Source: Streptomyces tuirus (GTDB taxonomy: Bacteria; Actinomycetota; Actinomycetes; Streptomycetales; Streptomycetaceae). Taken from it: a stretch of DNA of 64,000 nucleotides. The translations under genes were made by a program, and so were the position numbers. The notes beneath the pieces are model-generated. The model did not search any database and was not told the DNA's origin. It saw only the letters and a program-made list of their open reading frames with translations. The stretch is taken from NCBI RefSeq assembly GCF_014701095.1, contig NZ_AP023439.1:4824001-4888000 (forward strand), in the 5' to 3' direction. Positions 9,131 through 16,247 of the stretch are shown piece by piece. Positions within the stretch are counted from its first letter, which is position 1. Each line of letters opens with the position of its first letter.

Positions 9131-9766
9131 TCAGGGTTTTCCGGCCGGCAGGCCGTGCTCCAGGACATCCAGGGCGCGGTCGACGAGGTCGCGGATGTCG
9201 TCGCGGTGGCCGGTCTCGGCCCAGTAGTGGGAGGCCTCCATCAGCCCGCCCATGACGGACATGGCGAAGACGCGCAGTTCCAGGCCGTCGGGGTCGAGTC
9301 CGGAGCGCTCCGCCAGGGCGTCGCGCAGCAGCCGGCCGGTGGTCGCGGCGTTCTCCAGCATGCGGGCCCGGACCGCGGGCACCTCGACCCCGAGCCGCGT
9401 CCGCAGCCGGGTGACGCCGGGCTCCTCGGCGAGGGCCAGGTCCAGGGCCGTGCGCATCACGTGCCGCAAGGTGTCGGCCCACGGCTCGTCCGCCGGCCGG
9501 GCCCGCAGTTCCGCCGTCATCACCGGGTCCCAGGCGTCGGTGACGACGATGTCCTCCTTGGCCGGGAAGTACCGCAGGACGGTCGACGGCGACACCTCGG
9601 CGCGGTCGGCGATCTGCTCGATCGTCGTGGCGTCGTAGCCCTGCTCCTCGATCAGTGCGTAGGCCGCGGTGCGGATCGCCCGGCGGGTCTTGATCTTCTT
9701 CCGCTCCCGGAGCCCCAGCGGGGGCTCGGCGGCGGGGGTGGTGCGAGGGGCCGTCATGGAAGTCAT
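9131..9766 (-). CDS. TetR/AcrR family transcriptional regulator
   Basis: 211 residues from the chosen ATG; in-frame starts at 9805 (GTG) and 9757 are possible, as no strong ribosome site decides. The N-terminal helix-turn-helix domain is clear: RRAIRTAAYALIEEQGYDAT, TTIEQIADRAEVSPSTVLRYF, then PAKEDIV, the usual TetR layout. The C-terminal ligand domain is helical. Such repressors usually control a nearby gene or their own promoter, but no efflux or enzyme gene is divergent from it here; upstream is a hemolysin III family gene on the same strand. Confidence 0.88.
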   Translation of the reverse strand: MTSMTAPRTTPAAEPPLGLRERKKIKTRRAIRTAAYALIEEQGYDATTIEQIADRAEVSPSTVLRYFPAKEDIVVTDAWDPVMTAELRARPADEPWADTLRHVMRTALDLALAEEPGVTRLRTRLGVEVPAVRARMLENAATTGRLLRDALAERSGLDPDGLELRVFAMSVMGGLMEASHYWAETGHRDDIRDLVDRALDVLEHGLPAGKP

Positions 9767-9799
9767 TGTCGGCCATCGGGGCGGCGCGGACATGCGAGA

Positions 9800-9822
9800 G
9801 GCCACGGCCTCCGGCCGTGGCC
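9800..9822 (-). terminator. Perfect stem-loop after the hemolysin III gene
   Basis: Arms GGCCACGGCC (9800-9809) and GGCCGTGGCC (9813-9822) form a perfect 10-base-pair stem with a 3-base loop, 18 bases past the stop of the leftward hemolysin III gene and just before the TetR gene. There is no T-run, as is common in Streptomyces. Confidence 0.65.
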
Positions 9823-9839
9823 CAAGCTGGGGGAGGGGG

Positions 9840-10553
9840 CTACGCGTGCTGGTACGCCACCAGCGAGATCCCCACGTAGTGCGTGATGAAGGCCGCCAGG
9901 GTGAAGGAGTGGAACACCTCGTGGAAGCCGAACCAGCGCGGTGACGGGTTCGGCCGCTTGATCCCGTAGACCACGCCGCCGGCGCTGTAGAGCAGGCCGC
10001 CGACGATGACCAGGACGAGGACGGCGATGCCGCCGGTCCGCATGAAGTCGGGCAGGTAGAAGACGGCCGCCCAGCCCATCGCGATGTAGCAGGGTGTGTA
10101 GAGCCAGCGCGGGGCGCCGACCCAGAAGACGCGGAAGAGGATGCCGGCCACGGCCGCGGCCCAGATGCCCCACAGCAGCCACTGCCCCTTGGCTCCCGGC
10201 AGGAGCAGCATGGTCAGCGGCGTGTACGTGCCCGCGATGATCAGGAAGATGTTGGCGTGGTCCAGCCGCCGCAGGACGCCGTCCATGCGGGGGCTCCAGT
10301 TGCCCCGGTGGTACAGGGCGCTCACACCGAACAGCAGGCAGGCCGTCAGGGCGAAGATGCCGCAGGCGATCCGCCCTCTGGAGGAGTCGGCGAGGGCGGT
10401 CAGCACCAGGCCCGCGATCAGGGCGGCCGGGAACATGCCGAGGTGCAGCCAGCCGCGCAGTTTCGGCTTCACCGGGTGCGGCAGGGAGAGCGCCTTCGGA
10501 CCGTGGCCGTCGGCCGCCGAGTCCGTGGGCGCGTCGGGGACGAACGCAGTCAT
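9840..10553 (-). CDS. Hemolysin III family (PAQR/YqfA-type) seven-helix membrane protein
   Basis: 237 residues from ATG 10553; longer in-frame starts exist but add a non-conserved stretch. Seven membrane helices are visible. Family-defining polar residues are present: SALYHRGNW and RRLDHANIFLIIAGTYTPL in the first half, FHEVFHSFTLAAFITHY near the end. The Ser/Asp/His set matches the metal site of the PAQR/CREST superfamily, whose members may be hydrolases. Despite the name, no haemolytic role is implied. It is transcribed away from pckG and ends at a strong stem-loop. Confidence 0.88.
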   Translation of the reverse strand: MTAFVPDAPTDSAADGHGPKALSLPHPVKPKLRGWLHLGMFPAALIAGLVLTALADSSRGRIACGIFALTACLLFGVSALYHRGNWSPRMDGVLRRLDHANIFLIIAGTYTPLTMLLLPGAKGQWLLWGIWAAAVAGILFRVFWVGAPRWLYTPCYIAMGWAAVFYLPDFMRTGGIAVLVLVIVGGLLYSAGGVVYGIKRPNPSPRWFGFHEVFHSFTLAAFITHYVGISLVAYQHA

Positions 10554-10663
10554 GGCCGAATGGTAGCTACGGAACCGTAAGTCACGTATCAGTGCCGCCG
10601 ATTGGCCGGTGAAGAGTGGCCATCCTCTCATCATGACCGGTGATGGTCACGCAAACGGACTCC

Positions 10664-10730
10664 CAGGTGAACGCAACGTGCACGTAAAGAAGCCCCGGGA
10701 AACCGTGGCGAGCCTCACGTTGCTCACCTG
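10664..10730. promoter_or_regulatory. Widely spaced inverted repeat upstream of pckG
   Basis: CAGGTGAACGCAACGTG (10664-10680) and CACGTTGCTCACCTG (10716-10730) are near-perfect reverse complements separated by 35 bases. They lie in the divergent region between the hemolysin III gene and pckG. The arms could be paired operator half-sites. The sequence alone does not identify a protein. Confidence 0.4.
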
Positions 10731-10879
10731 TGCGCTCCTCTGGACAGATGGGCGCGCACGTCGGATGATCAAATGAGTGCGGTCGGCACCGGATGAGCGC
10801 CAAGATCTTCCGTGAAGCATCCGGGTCGCAGCCCCCACGGGGCCTCCACATCACAAAAATCCCTCATTTAGGAGCAATC

Positions 10880-12709
10880 GTGGCGCGCGACATCGCGGCT
10901 CCCACCGTCCCCACCACTCATCAGGGACTGATCTCGTGGGTCAACGAGATCGCAGAACTGACGCAGCCGGACAACGTGGTCTGGTGTGACGGATCCGAGG
11001 CCGAGTACGAGCGACTGTGCGGGGAGCTCGTGGAGAAGGGCACCTTCCGAAAACTCGACCCGATCAAGCGCCCCCATTCCTACTACGCCGCCTCCGACCC
11101 CACCGACGTCGCCCGCGTGGAGGACCGGACCTTCATCTGCTCCGAGAAGGAGGCGGACGCCGGCCCGACCAACCACTGGAAGGCCCCCGCCGAGATGCGG
11201 GAGATCTTCCAGGGCGCCGGCGGCCAGGGCGGCCTGTTCCGCGGCTCGATGCGTGGCCGCACCATGTACGTCGTGCCCTTCTGCATGGGCCCGCTCGGCT
11301 CGCCGCTGTCCGCGCTCGGTGTGGAGATCACGGACTCCGCGTACGTCGCCGTCTCGATGCGCACCATGACGCGCATGGGCCAGGCCGTCCTGGACGAGCT
11401 CGGCTCCGACGGCTTCTTCGTCAAGGCCGTGCACACCCTGGGCGCCCCGCTGGAGCCCGGCCAGGAGGACGTCCCCTGGCCCTGCAACCAGACGAAGTAC
11501 ATCTCGCACTTCCCCGAGGACCGCGAGATCTGGTCCTACGGCTCCGGCTACGGCGGCAACGCCCTGCTCGGCAAGAAGTGCTACGCCCTGCGCATCGCCT
11601 CCGTCATGGCCCGTGACGAGGGCTGGCTCGCCGAGCACATGCTGGTCCTCAAGCTGACCCCGCCGCGCGGCGAGGCCAAGTACGTCGCCGCGGCCTTCCC
11701 GAGCGCCTGCGGCAAGACCAACCTCGCCATGCTGGAGCCGACCGTCCCCGGCTGGACGGTCGAGACCATCGGCGACGACATCGCCTGGATGCGCTTCGGC
11801 GAGGACGGCCGCCTGTACGCCATCAACCCCGAGGCCGGCTTCTTCGGTGTCGCCCCCGGCACCGGCGAGCACACCAACGCCAACGCGATGAAGACGCTGT
11901 GGGGCAACTCCGTCTTCACCAACGTCGCCCTCACCGACGACAACGACATCTGGTGGGAGGGCATGACGGAGGAGACTCCGGCCCACCTGACGGACTGGAA
12001 GGGCAACGACTGGACCCCGGAGTCCGGTGTCCCGGCCGCCCACCCCAACGCCCGCTTCACCGTCCCGGCCTCGCAGTGCCCGATCATCGCGCCGGAGTGG
12101 GAGGACCCCAAGGGCGTGCCGATCTCGGCGATCCTCTTCGGAGGCCGCCGCGCCACCGCCGTGCCGCTGGTGACGGAGTCCTTCGACTGGAACCACGGCG
12201 TGTTCCTCGGCGCCAACGTGGCCTCCGAGAAGACCGCCGCCGCCGAGGGCAAGGTCGGCGAGCTGCGCCGCGACCCGTTCGCGATGCTGCCGTTCTGCGG
12301 CTACAACATGGGCGACTACATGGCCCACTGGGTCGACGTGGCCAAGGACAAGGACCAGTCCAAGCTGCCGAAGATCTACTACGTCAACTGGTTCCGCAAG
12401 GACGACGAGGGCAAGTTCGTCTGGCCCGGCTTCGGTGAGAACAGCCGCGTCCTGAAGTGGATCGTGCAGCGCCTGGACGGCACGGCCGAGGGCGTCGAGA
12501 CCCCGATCGGCATCCTGCCGACCAAGGAGGCCCTCGACACCGACGGCCTGGACCTGGCCGAGTCCGACCTGGAGTTCCTGCTCACGGTCGACAAGGAGGT
12601 CTGGCGCGAGGAGGCCGCCCTGGTCCCCGAGCACCTCAACACCTTCGGCGACCACACGCCGAAGGAGCTGTGGGACCAGTACCGCGCGCTGGTGCAGCGC
12701 CTGGGCTGA
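10880..12709 (+). CDS. pckG: Phosphoenolpyruvate carboxykinase (GTP)
   Basis: 609 residues, the usual size of the GTP enzyme. It converts oxaloacetate and GTP to phosphoenolpyruvate, GDP and CO2, the first committed step of gluconeogenesis. The P-loop-like FPSACGKTNLAML holds Cys277, Gly278, Lys279 and Thr280, with the reactive cysteine of GTP-type enzymes. GFFGVAPGTGEHTNANAM and the FGGRRATAVPLV guanine-site region also match. The GTG start at 10880 is chosen over the ATG 87 bases upstream because AGGAG lies 6 bases before it and the family begins here. It is monocistronic, with a long inverted repeat behind it. Confidence 0.97.
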   Translation: MARDIAAPTVPTTHQGLISWVNEIAELTQPDNVVWCDGSEAEYERLCGELVEKGTFRKLDPIKRPHSYYAASDPTDVARVEDRTFICSEKEADAGPTNHWKAPAEMREIFQGAGGQGGLFRGSMRGRTMYVVPFCMGPLGSPLSALGVEITDSAYVAVSMRTMTRMGQAVLDELGSDGFFVKAVHTLGAPLEPGQEDVPWPCNQTKYISHFPEDREIWSYGSGYGGNALLGKKCYALRIASVMARDEGWLAEHMLVLKLTPPRGEAKYVAAAFPSACGKTNLAMLEPTVPGWTVETIGDDIAWMRFGEDGRLYAINPEAGFFGVAPGTGEHTNANAMKTLWGNSVFTNVALTDDNDIWWEGMTEETPAHLTDWKGNDWTPESGVPAAHPNARFTVPASQCPIIAPEWEDPKGVPISAILFGGRRATAVPLVTESFDWNHGVFLGANVASEKTAAAEGKVGELRRDPFAMLPFCGYNMGDYMAHWVDVAKDKDQSKLPKIYYVNWFRKDDEGKFVWPGFGENSRVLKWIVQRLDGTAEGVETPIGILPTKEALDTDGLDLAESDLEFLLTVDKEVWREEAALVPEHLNTFGDHTPKELWDQYRALVQRLG

Positions 12710-12724
12710 GCCCCACCCCCGACT

Positions 12725-12783
12725 CCGCGGCCGGCCCGAACCGACAGTGCCCTGACCAGCAACATCGTCAAGGCCGGCCGCGG
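12725..12783 (+). terminator. Long-loop inverted repeat after pckG
   Basis: CCGCGGCCGGCC (12725-12736) and GGCCGGCCGCGG (12772-12783) pair perfectly over 12 bases, with a 35-base loop, starting 16 bases after the pckG stop. It probably ends pckG transcription. The rest of 12784-12913 shows no gene. Confidence 0.55.
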
Positions 12784-12913
12784 GACACACCGGCGGGACC
12801 CGTACAACGGCGTGCGGGGTTCGGGGCCGGTCACCGCGCCCTCCGTCCGCCCCGACGGAAACCAGCGACGACCGGCCCCCTCCCGCCCGCTTCGGCGCGG
12901 CCCCCAGGCGGGC

Positions 12914-13381
12914 TCACGAACGTGCCGATGAATGACCGAGCGCTCCGGCCGACGGCCTACGTCGACCGGGGCGCTCGGGCGTTTTCGGGGTGCGGGTATC
13001 GATGCCGGCGTCGGTGTCGGCTTCGGTGAACAGCTCGCACCACACCGTCTTGCGACCCGGCTCCTGCTGCACGCCCCACCGCACGGCCAGCGCGTCGAGC
13101 AGGGCCAGTCCGCGGCCCGACTCGGCTTCGGTGCCGACGCCCGCGACCAGGACAGGCAACGCCCCGGGGTCGGGGTCGCTGACACCCAACCGGATCCGCC
13201 CGCCTTCCTCGCGCCACACCCGCACCGTGACGGGGACGGTCTCCCCGACGTGCCGGACCACGTTCGTGACGAGCTCGCTCGCGCACAGCTGCACGTCGGT
13301 CCCGTACGGGCGCAGCGCCCGCCGCACGCCGGACACCCCGGCCGGGGTCGCGAGCAACTCCAGCGTCGTCACCGGCGGCAT
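12914..13381 (-). CDS. RsbW/SpoIIAB-like ATP-binding (anti-sigma type) protein
   Basis: 155 residues. A compact histidine-kinase-like ATPase fold: N-box ELVTNVVRHVG, G1 box VSDPDPGALP, G2-like ESGRGLALLDALA, then GRKTVWCEL. There is no dimerisation or receiver domain, as in the many stand-alone anti-sigma-like ATPases of Streptomyces. The tail after CELFTEA is Arg/Pro rich and an imperfect hairpin (12938-12976) overlaps it. Its ATG overlaps the stop of the small gene before it (TGATG), so the two are translationally coupled. The neighbouring XRE and DUF397 genes mark a WhiJ-type cluster. Its sigma-factor partner, if any, is not identifiable. Confidence 0.85.
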   Translation of the reverse strand: MPPVTTLELLATPAGVSGVRRALRPYGTDVQLCASELVTNVVRHVGETVPVTVRVWREEGGRIRLGVSDPDPGALPVLVAGVGTEAESGRGLALLDALAVRWGVQQEPGRKTVWCELFTEADTDAGIDTRTPKTPERPGRRRPSAGALGHSSARS

Positions 13382-13581
13382 CACGCGGCAGCCTGCCGGA
13401 GAGCCGCGGCCAGGGCCTGCGCGGTGAGGAGATTGCAGGCACCGAGCGTGATCAGCGGCCGCGCGGGCCGGGAGGCGAGAGCCGGTAGATCGAGTCCGAG
13501 GGACGGCAGGGTGATGCCGAGCGCGGCGAGCGCGGCTCGCAACTCCTGGACGCAGGCGTCGGCTTCGGCGGGGCTGTGCAT
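13381..13581 (-). CDS. Small conserved helical protein of a WhiJ-type cluster
   Basis: 66 residues from ATG 13581 (GGAAGG lies 10 bases upstream). Largely helical and Ala/Leu rich, with a central LGLDLPALASRP and an ending LLTAQALAAALRQAAA; no signal peptide or membrane segment. Its stop overlaps the ATG of the RsbW-like gene. Function is not known; context suggests an accessory part of the XRE/ATPase switch. Confidence 0.65.
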   Translation of the reverse strand: MHSPAEADACVQELRAALAALGITLPSLGLDLPALASRPARPLITLGACNLLTAQALAAALRQAAA

Positions 13582-13605
13582 GGGGTTCACACCTTCCAGT
13601 GCGCT

Positions 13606-13625
13606 GTGTGACGAACTGCTCACAC
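13606..13625. promoter_or_regulatory. Palindrome between divergent WhiJ-type genes
   Basis: GTGTGA (13606-13611), 8 bases, TCACAC (13620-13625). It sits just upstream of the leftward small gene and about 115 bases before the XRE regulator. TGA/TCA half-sites of this kind are bound by XRE-type regulators such as BldD, so it is a candidate autoregulatory operator. A possible rightward -10 (TAGCGT, 13643-13648) is nearby. Confidence 0.4.
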
Positions 13626-13738
13626 TCTGATGCCGACGCCCGTAGCGTGACAGCCCTTCGCTTTCCCGCTCCTGAACTGCGGCTTCGTGGTGAAGGGGCA
13701 GGTAGCGGGCGGTAACGGCACACCAAGGACGGTGAACG

Positions 13739-14593
13739 ATGGGTCAGCGCAAGGACATCGACGGTTCGACGGGCGTCCCGACCTTCTACGGCAGTGAGTT
13801 GCGCTTCAAGCGGGAGGAGGCGGGCCTCACCCTCCAGCAACTCGTCGAGGGCAGCTTCTACGGCCCGAGCCACCTCAGCGAGATCGAGCGGGGCACGCGC
13901 CGGATGCCGGCGGAACTCGCCGAGCACGTGGACAGGATGCTCGGCACGGACGGCTTCTTCAGGCGGCGCTGCGAGGACGTACGACGGGCAAAACGGCGGG
14001 GGCACGCGAGCTACTTCGAGCGGGTGCTGGAGGCGGAGCAGCACGCGGAGACCATCGAGGAGTGGTGCCCGACGCTGGTGCCGGGGTTGTTGCAGACGGA
14101 GGCGTACGCGCGGGCGGTGGTGCGGGCAACGCACCCACTTGCTCCGGACGATGAGGTAGAGGAGAAGGTCACCGCCCGACTGGCACGAGCTCGCCTCTTC
14201 GAGAAGAACCACACGACGCCGGTGTACTGGGCCATCCTCTCCGAGAGCCTGCTCCGCCAGCCGATCGTTCCGCGCGATCAGGCAGCCGAACAGTGGCAGC
14301 ACATCGCCGGGTTGACCCGACGGCATCGGATGGTTCCCCAGATCCTTCCGTGGAACTGCGGAGCGCACCCTTTCATGCTGGGCACGGCCAAGATCATGAC
14401 GTTCCCCGATGCACCGCCGCTGGTCTACACGGAGGCCCTGCACAGCGGGGACACCATCGACGATCCGGGCCTCGTTAAGGATTACCGAAGGTCGTACGAT
14501 CTGCTCAGGGCCGCCGCGCTACCTCGGGAGGCGTCCCTCGCCCTGATCGAGCAAGCGGCTGAGGATGGCGGAGATGGCAAGCAACGCAATTGA
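13739..14593 (+). CDS. XRE-family regulator with DUF5753 domain (WhiJ-like)
   Basis: 284 residues. Residues 18-75 are a helix-turn-helix: GSELRFKREEAGLTLQQLVE, GSFYGPSHLSEIERGTRRMP. Residues 95-275 form the DUF5753 domain, with the recognisable ETIEEWCPTLVPGLLQTEAYA and VLSE-type ILSESLLRQP segments. Proteins of this build act with DUF397 partners and RsbW-like ATPases in Streptomyces developmental and antibiotic control (WhiJ and AbaA loci). AAGGA precedes the ATG by 9 bases. It overlaps the DUF397 gene by about 25 bases and is divergent from the ATPase pair. Confidence 0.92.
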   Translation: MGQRKDIDGSTGVPTFYGSELRFKREEAGLTLQQLVEGSFYGPSHLSEIERGTRRMPAELAEHVDRMLGTDGFFRRRCEDVRRAKRRGHASYFERVLEAEQHAETIEEWCPTLVPGLLQTEAYARAVVRATHPLAPDDEVEEKVTARLARARLFEKNHTTPVYWAILSESLLRQPIVPRDQAAEQWQHIAGLTRRHRMVPQILPWNCGAHPFMLGTAKIMTFPDAPPLVYTEALHSGDTIDDPGLVKDYRRSYDLLRAAALPREASLALIEQAAEDGGDGKQRN

Positions 14594-14891
14594 CTTGAGC
14601 ACAGCCGTCTGGCGCAAGAGCACCTACAGCAACGGAAGTGGCGGCGACTGCGTGGAGGTAGCCGAAGCCTTCCCCGGCGCCGCCCGCTGGCGCAAAAGCA
14701 CCTTCAGCAACGGGGACGGCGGCAACTGCCTCGAAGTGTGCGACGCCCACGCCTCCGTCGTCCCCGTCCGTGACTCCAAGGTCCCCCACGGCCCGGTCCT
14801 CACCATCACGGCCCCGGCCTGGACGTCCTTCGTCACGTCCCTCAAGTCGCCCGTCACCGGCGTGTGCGGAGGCCCTGCACCAGGCCGATGA
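14565..14891 (+). CDS. DUF397 protein with two tandem DUF397 motifs
   Basis: 108 residues (105 if the ATG at 14574 is used). The DUF397 signature appears twice: WRKSTYSNGSGGDCVEVAEAF from residue 16 and WRKSTFSNGDGGNCLEVCD from about residue 42. Only the second copy continues into the usual VPVRDSK and W..F ending, so the first is a partial duplicate. DUF397 proteins pair with the XRE/DUF5753 regulator encoded in the overlapping gene upstream, probably altering its activity. The 3' end overlaps a small antisense membrane-peptide gene by 38 bases. Confidence 0.88.
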   Translation: MAEMASNAIDLSTAVWRKSTYSNGSGGDCVEVAEAFPGAARWRKSTFSNGDGGNCLEVCDAHASVVPVRDSKVPHGPVLTITAPAWTSFVTSLKSPVTGVCGGPAPGR

Positions 14892-15018
14892 CGGCCATCA
14901 GGCCGCCCATGAGCACATGGTTCTCTTCCCGGGCGCCCAGGATGATGCAAAACAGACCGAATGCGGAGCCGATCACCACGAACAGCGTCAGCTTCATGGC
15001 ATGACTGAGGTGCTTCAT
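14854..15018 (-). CDS. 54-residue membrane peptide in the Rhs tail array
   Basis: From ATG 15018, preceded by AAAGGA 4 bases upstream. Two hydrophobic segments (about 8-24 and 31-46) joined by a short charged loop GAREENH, ending LRTRR. No family recognised. The DNA just before it matches the DNA just before a 28-residue peptide gene at 16183, showing a segment duplication. It may be an immunity-type peptide for an Rhs tail, but that is inference. Confidence 0.5.
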   Translation of the reverse strand: MKHLSHAMKLTLFVVIGSAFGLFCIILGAREENHVLMGGLMAVIGLVQGLRTRR

Positions 15019-15019
15019 C

Positions 15020-15060
15020 GGTCCTTTCCCCTCATTAGCTTGATCTACCACCACGCCTCA
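15020..15060. repeat. 41-base repeat, copy 1
   Basis: Matches 16207-16247 at 34 of 41 positions without gaps. Both copies contain, read leftward, the end of a coding frame giving GGRSS, then a start region. This marks duplication of a tail/peptide unit downstream of the Rhs gene. Confidence 0.65.
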
Positions 15061-15144
15061 CTGCAGAGCACTTACCACACCCTCGCGAGAGGTGCCCGTC
15101 CCCATGCGCGAAGCAGAAGGACGGGCTGCTTTTTACGCTGGAAG

Positions 15145-15231
15145 TCAATCGATGTTGGTCAAAACGACTCCGATCACTCCCAGGACGATGCCGGCCCAGA
15201 TGAGAATGGCGAGAATTGATTTCTTGGTCAT
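15145..15231 (-). CDS. 28-residue single-helix membrane peptide A
   Basis: Begins MTKKSIL, then one hydrophobic helix containing LIW, LGVIG and LT, ending NID. Fifteen of 28 residues are identical to peptide B (16097-16183), same length and no gaps. Its ATG overlaps the stop of the orphan Rhs tail (ATGA), so it is coupled to it. It is too short for most gene finders; conservation as a pair is the main support. Confidence 0.6.
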   Translation of the reverse strand: MTKKSILAILIWAGIVLGVIGVVLTNID

Positions 15232-15542
15232 TGGCATGCGTCCACGGTGCTGAGTCCGTTAGCGATGAGGCCTATCCCGCCTCCGATCGCTGCCACGGAT
15301 GCAGGCGTGGACAAGCCTCCTGAACCGATGGCAGACGCGATTCCCGCGCCAAGTGCCACTGCACCGCCGAGGAGTTGCAGGCCTGAACCTACACACCCCA
15401 ACGAGATCATGCCGCTGGGGTCGGTGCGGTTGATGCAATATCCGGCGGCGTACAGGTAGGGGTTGGCCGGCCTCTTGGCCGGAGGGGTCGGGTTGGCTTC
15501 GTGCGCTCGGAGTTTCGGGACCGTGGAGTGGAACGCCGGCAA
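15228..15542 (-). pseudogene. Orphan Rhs C-terminal tail fragment
   Basis: The frame carries NPYLYAAGYCINRTDPSG, which matches the end of the Rhs core in the intact gene (NPYLYTGGDPVNNVDPSG). A 60-residue Gly/Ala-rich hydrophobic tail follows, from SLGCVGSG to STVDACQ. Upstream of NPYLY the frame does not resemble Rhs sequence and has no good start (only TTG at 15542, inside a terminator stem), so this is a tail cut off from its parent gene. Its stop overlaps the start of membrane peptide A. Confidence 0.8.
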
Positions 15543-15574
15543 AGCCCCGGCCTCACTTGCATGAGACCGGGGCC
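15541..15574 (-). terminator. Terminator after the 79-residue membrane protein gene
   Basis: Read leftward, GCCCCGGTCTCA pairs with TGAGGCCGGGGC (one G-U) around a 6-base loop and is followed by TTT. It lies 31 bases past the stop of the 15605-15844 gene and upstream of the orphan tail, so the tail has no evident promoter of its own. Confidence 0.75.
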
Positions 15575-15604
15575 AGGGGGCTGTGACCCGAAGTCACCGT
15601 TAGA

Positions 15605-15844
15605 TCAGAGACCGTCCGTTCCCCGCTCTGTTCGTGAGTGCTGCCAGCGCATGACGCGAAGAGTGAGGTAGTAGGCCAAAGCCGCCAGGAAGAGCACGCT
15701 GACGATGAGGCGCGCCGTTCTCCACGCTGCACCTTCGGTATGCCATGTGGCAGCCACAAGGTTCATGGCCACCGCGACGGTAAAAGCACAGCCCAGCAGT
15801 TTGGCCGCGCGTGCGACCTGGTATGAAGGGACGTTCCTCATCAT
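15605..15844 (-). CDS. 79-residue two-helix membrane protein in the Rhs tail array
   Basis: Starts with two adjacent ATGs 13 bases after the preceding short gene. Two hydrophobic segments (about 14-33 and 45-64) and a basic tail RVMRWQHSRTERG. No family recognised. Position, size and topology fit an immunity or accessory protein to a toxin tail encoded just upstream, as in many Rhs loci, but nothing in the sequence proves it. A strong terminator follows. Confidence 0.55.
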   Translation of the reverse strand: MMRNVPSYQVARAAKLLGCAFTVAVAMNLVAATWHTEGAAWRTARLIVSVLFLAALAYYLTLRVMRWQHSRTERGTDGL

Positions 15845-15857
15845 CGTTTCCCGTGAG

Positions 15858-16025
15858 TCAGCTGGTGATGTCGTCGACCGGGTTGGCGCAGTGGCCTAGG
15901 TCCTTGAACTCATCGCTCCACGCGTTGTCGGTGTCCTGCCATGCTTCCTTGGCGTAGCAGCCGACGATGATCGCCCCACCGGCCCGCTGCAGGAGCATCC
16001 CGCTCTTGGACTTGACGAAGCGCAT
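15858..16025 (-). CDS. Possible 55-residue protein or decayed Rhs tail
   Basis: From ATG 16025: MRFVKSKSGMLLQRAGGAII, then VGCYAKEAW and a soluble acidic end with DEFKDLGHCANPVDDITS. The frame is open far upstream but loses sense there. The GC...HC spacing resembles the two-cysteine pattern of the other Rhs tails in this array, so it may be the remains of a third tail. Start and function are uncertain. Confidence 0.35.
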   Translation of the reverse strand: MRFVKSKSGMLLQRAGGAIIVGCYAKEAWQDTDNAWSDEFKDLGHCANPVDDITS

Positions 16026-16096
16026 CTTCTGACTCGAGGTTCCTGATGCTTCCGGATAGCAAGCCAGGTGTGCGTCGAATGGTTGCGCTGCCGACC

Positions 16097-16183
16097 TCAG
16101 CCCAAGATGGTCAGCGCGATTCCGATCACTCCCAACGCGATGCCGGTCCAGATGAGTGTGACGAGGAGGGAGCGATGGTCCAT
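16097..16183 (-). CDS. 28-residue single-helix membrane peptide B
   Basis: Begins MDHRSLL, then one helix with LIW, LGVIG and LT, ending ILG. It has the same length as peptide A and 15 of 28 identical residues. The closest upstream gene (61-residue membrane protein) ends 35 bases earlier. No strong ribosome site. The paralogy to A, 950 bases away, argues that both are real or once were. Confidence 0.55.
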   Translation of the reverse strand: MDHRSLLVTLIWTGIALGVIGIALTILG

Positions 16184-16206
16184 CCGATCGGGAGGGAGTC
16201 TCTTCG

Positions 16207-16247
16207 GGTCCTTGCCTCTCATTGACTTGACCTGCCACCACGCTTCA
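16207..16247. repeat. 41-base repeat, copy 2
   Basis: Partner of 15020-15060 (34 of 41 identical). In this copy the repeat covers the end of the 61-residue membrane protein gene (its last residues GGRSSQ) and the leader of peptide B. Confidence 0.65.

Noticed and set aside
10868..12790. 640-residue open frame opposite pckG
   Set aside because: It lies wholly antisense to a clear PEP carboxykinase, has no recognisable motif, and is a product of GC-rich codon bias.
12938..12976. GAGCGCTCCGG/CCGGGGCGCTC hairpin as a terminator
   Set aside because: It has a mismatch and lies within the 3' coding end of the RsbW-like gene; kept only as a note there.
15061..15144. Coding remnant ending GGRSS before the 54-residue gene
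   Set aside because: The frame has no start and only the last residues match the 61-residue protein; recorded as part of the repeat instead.
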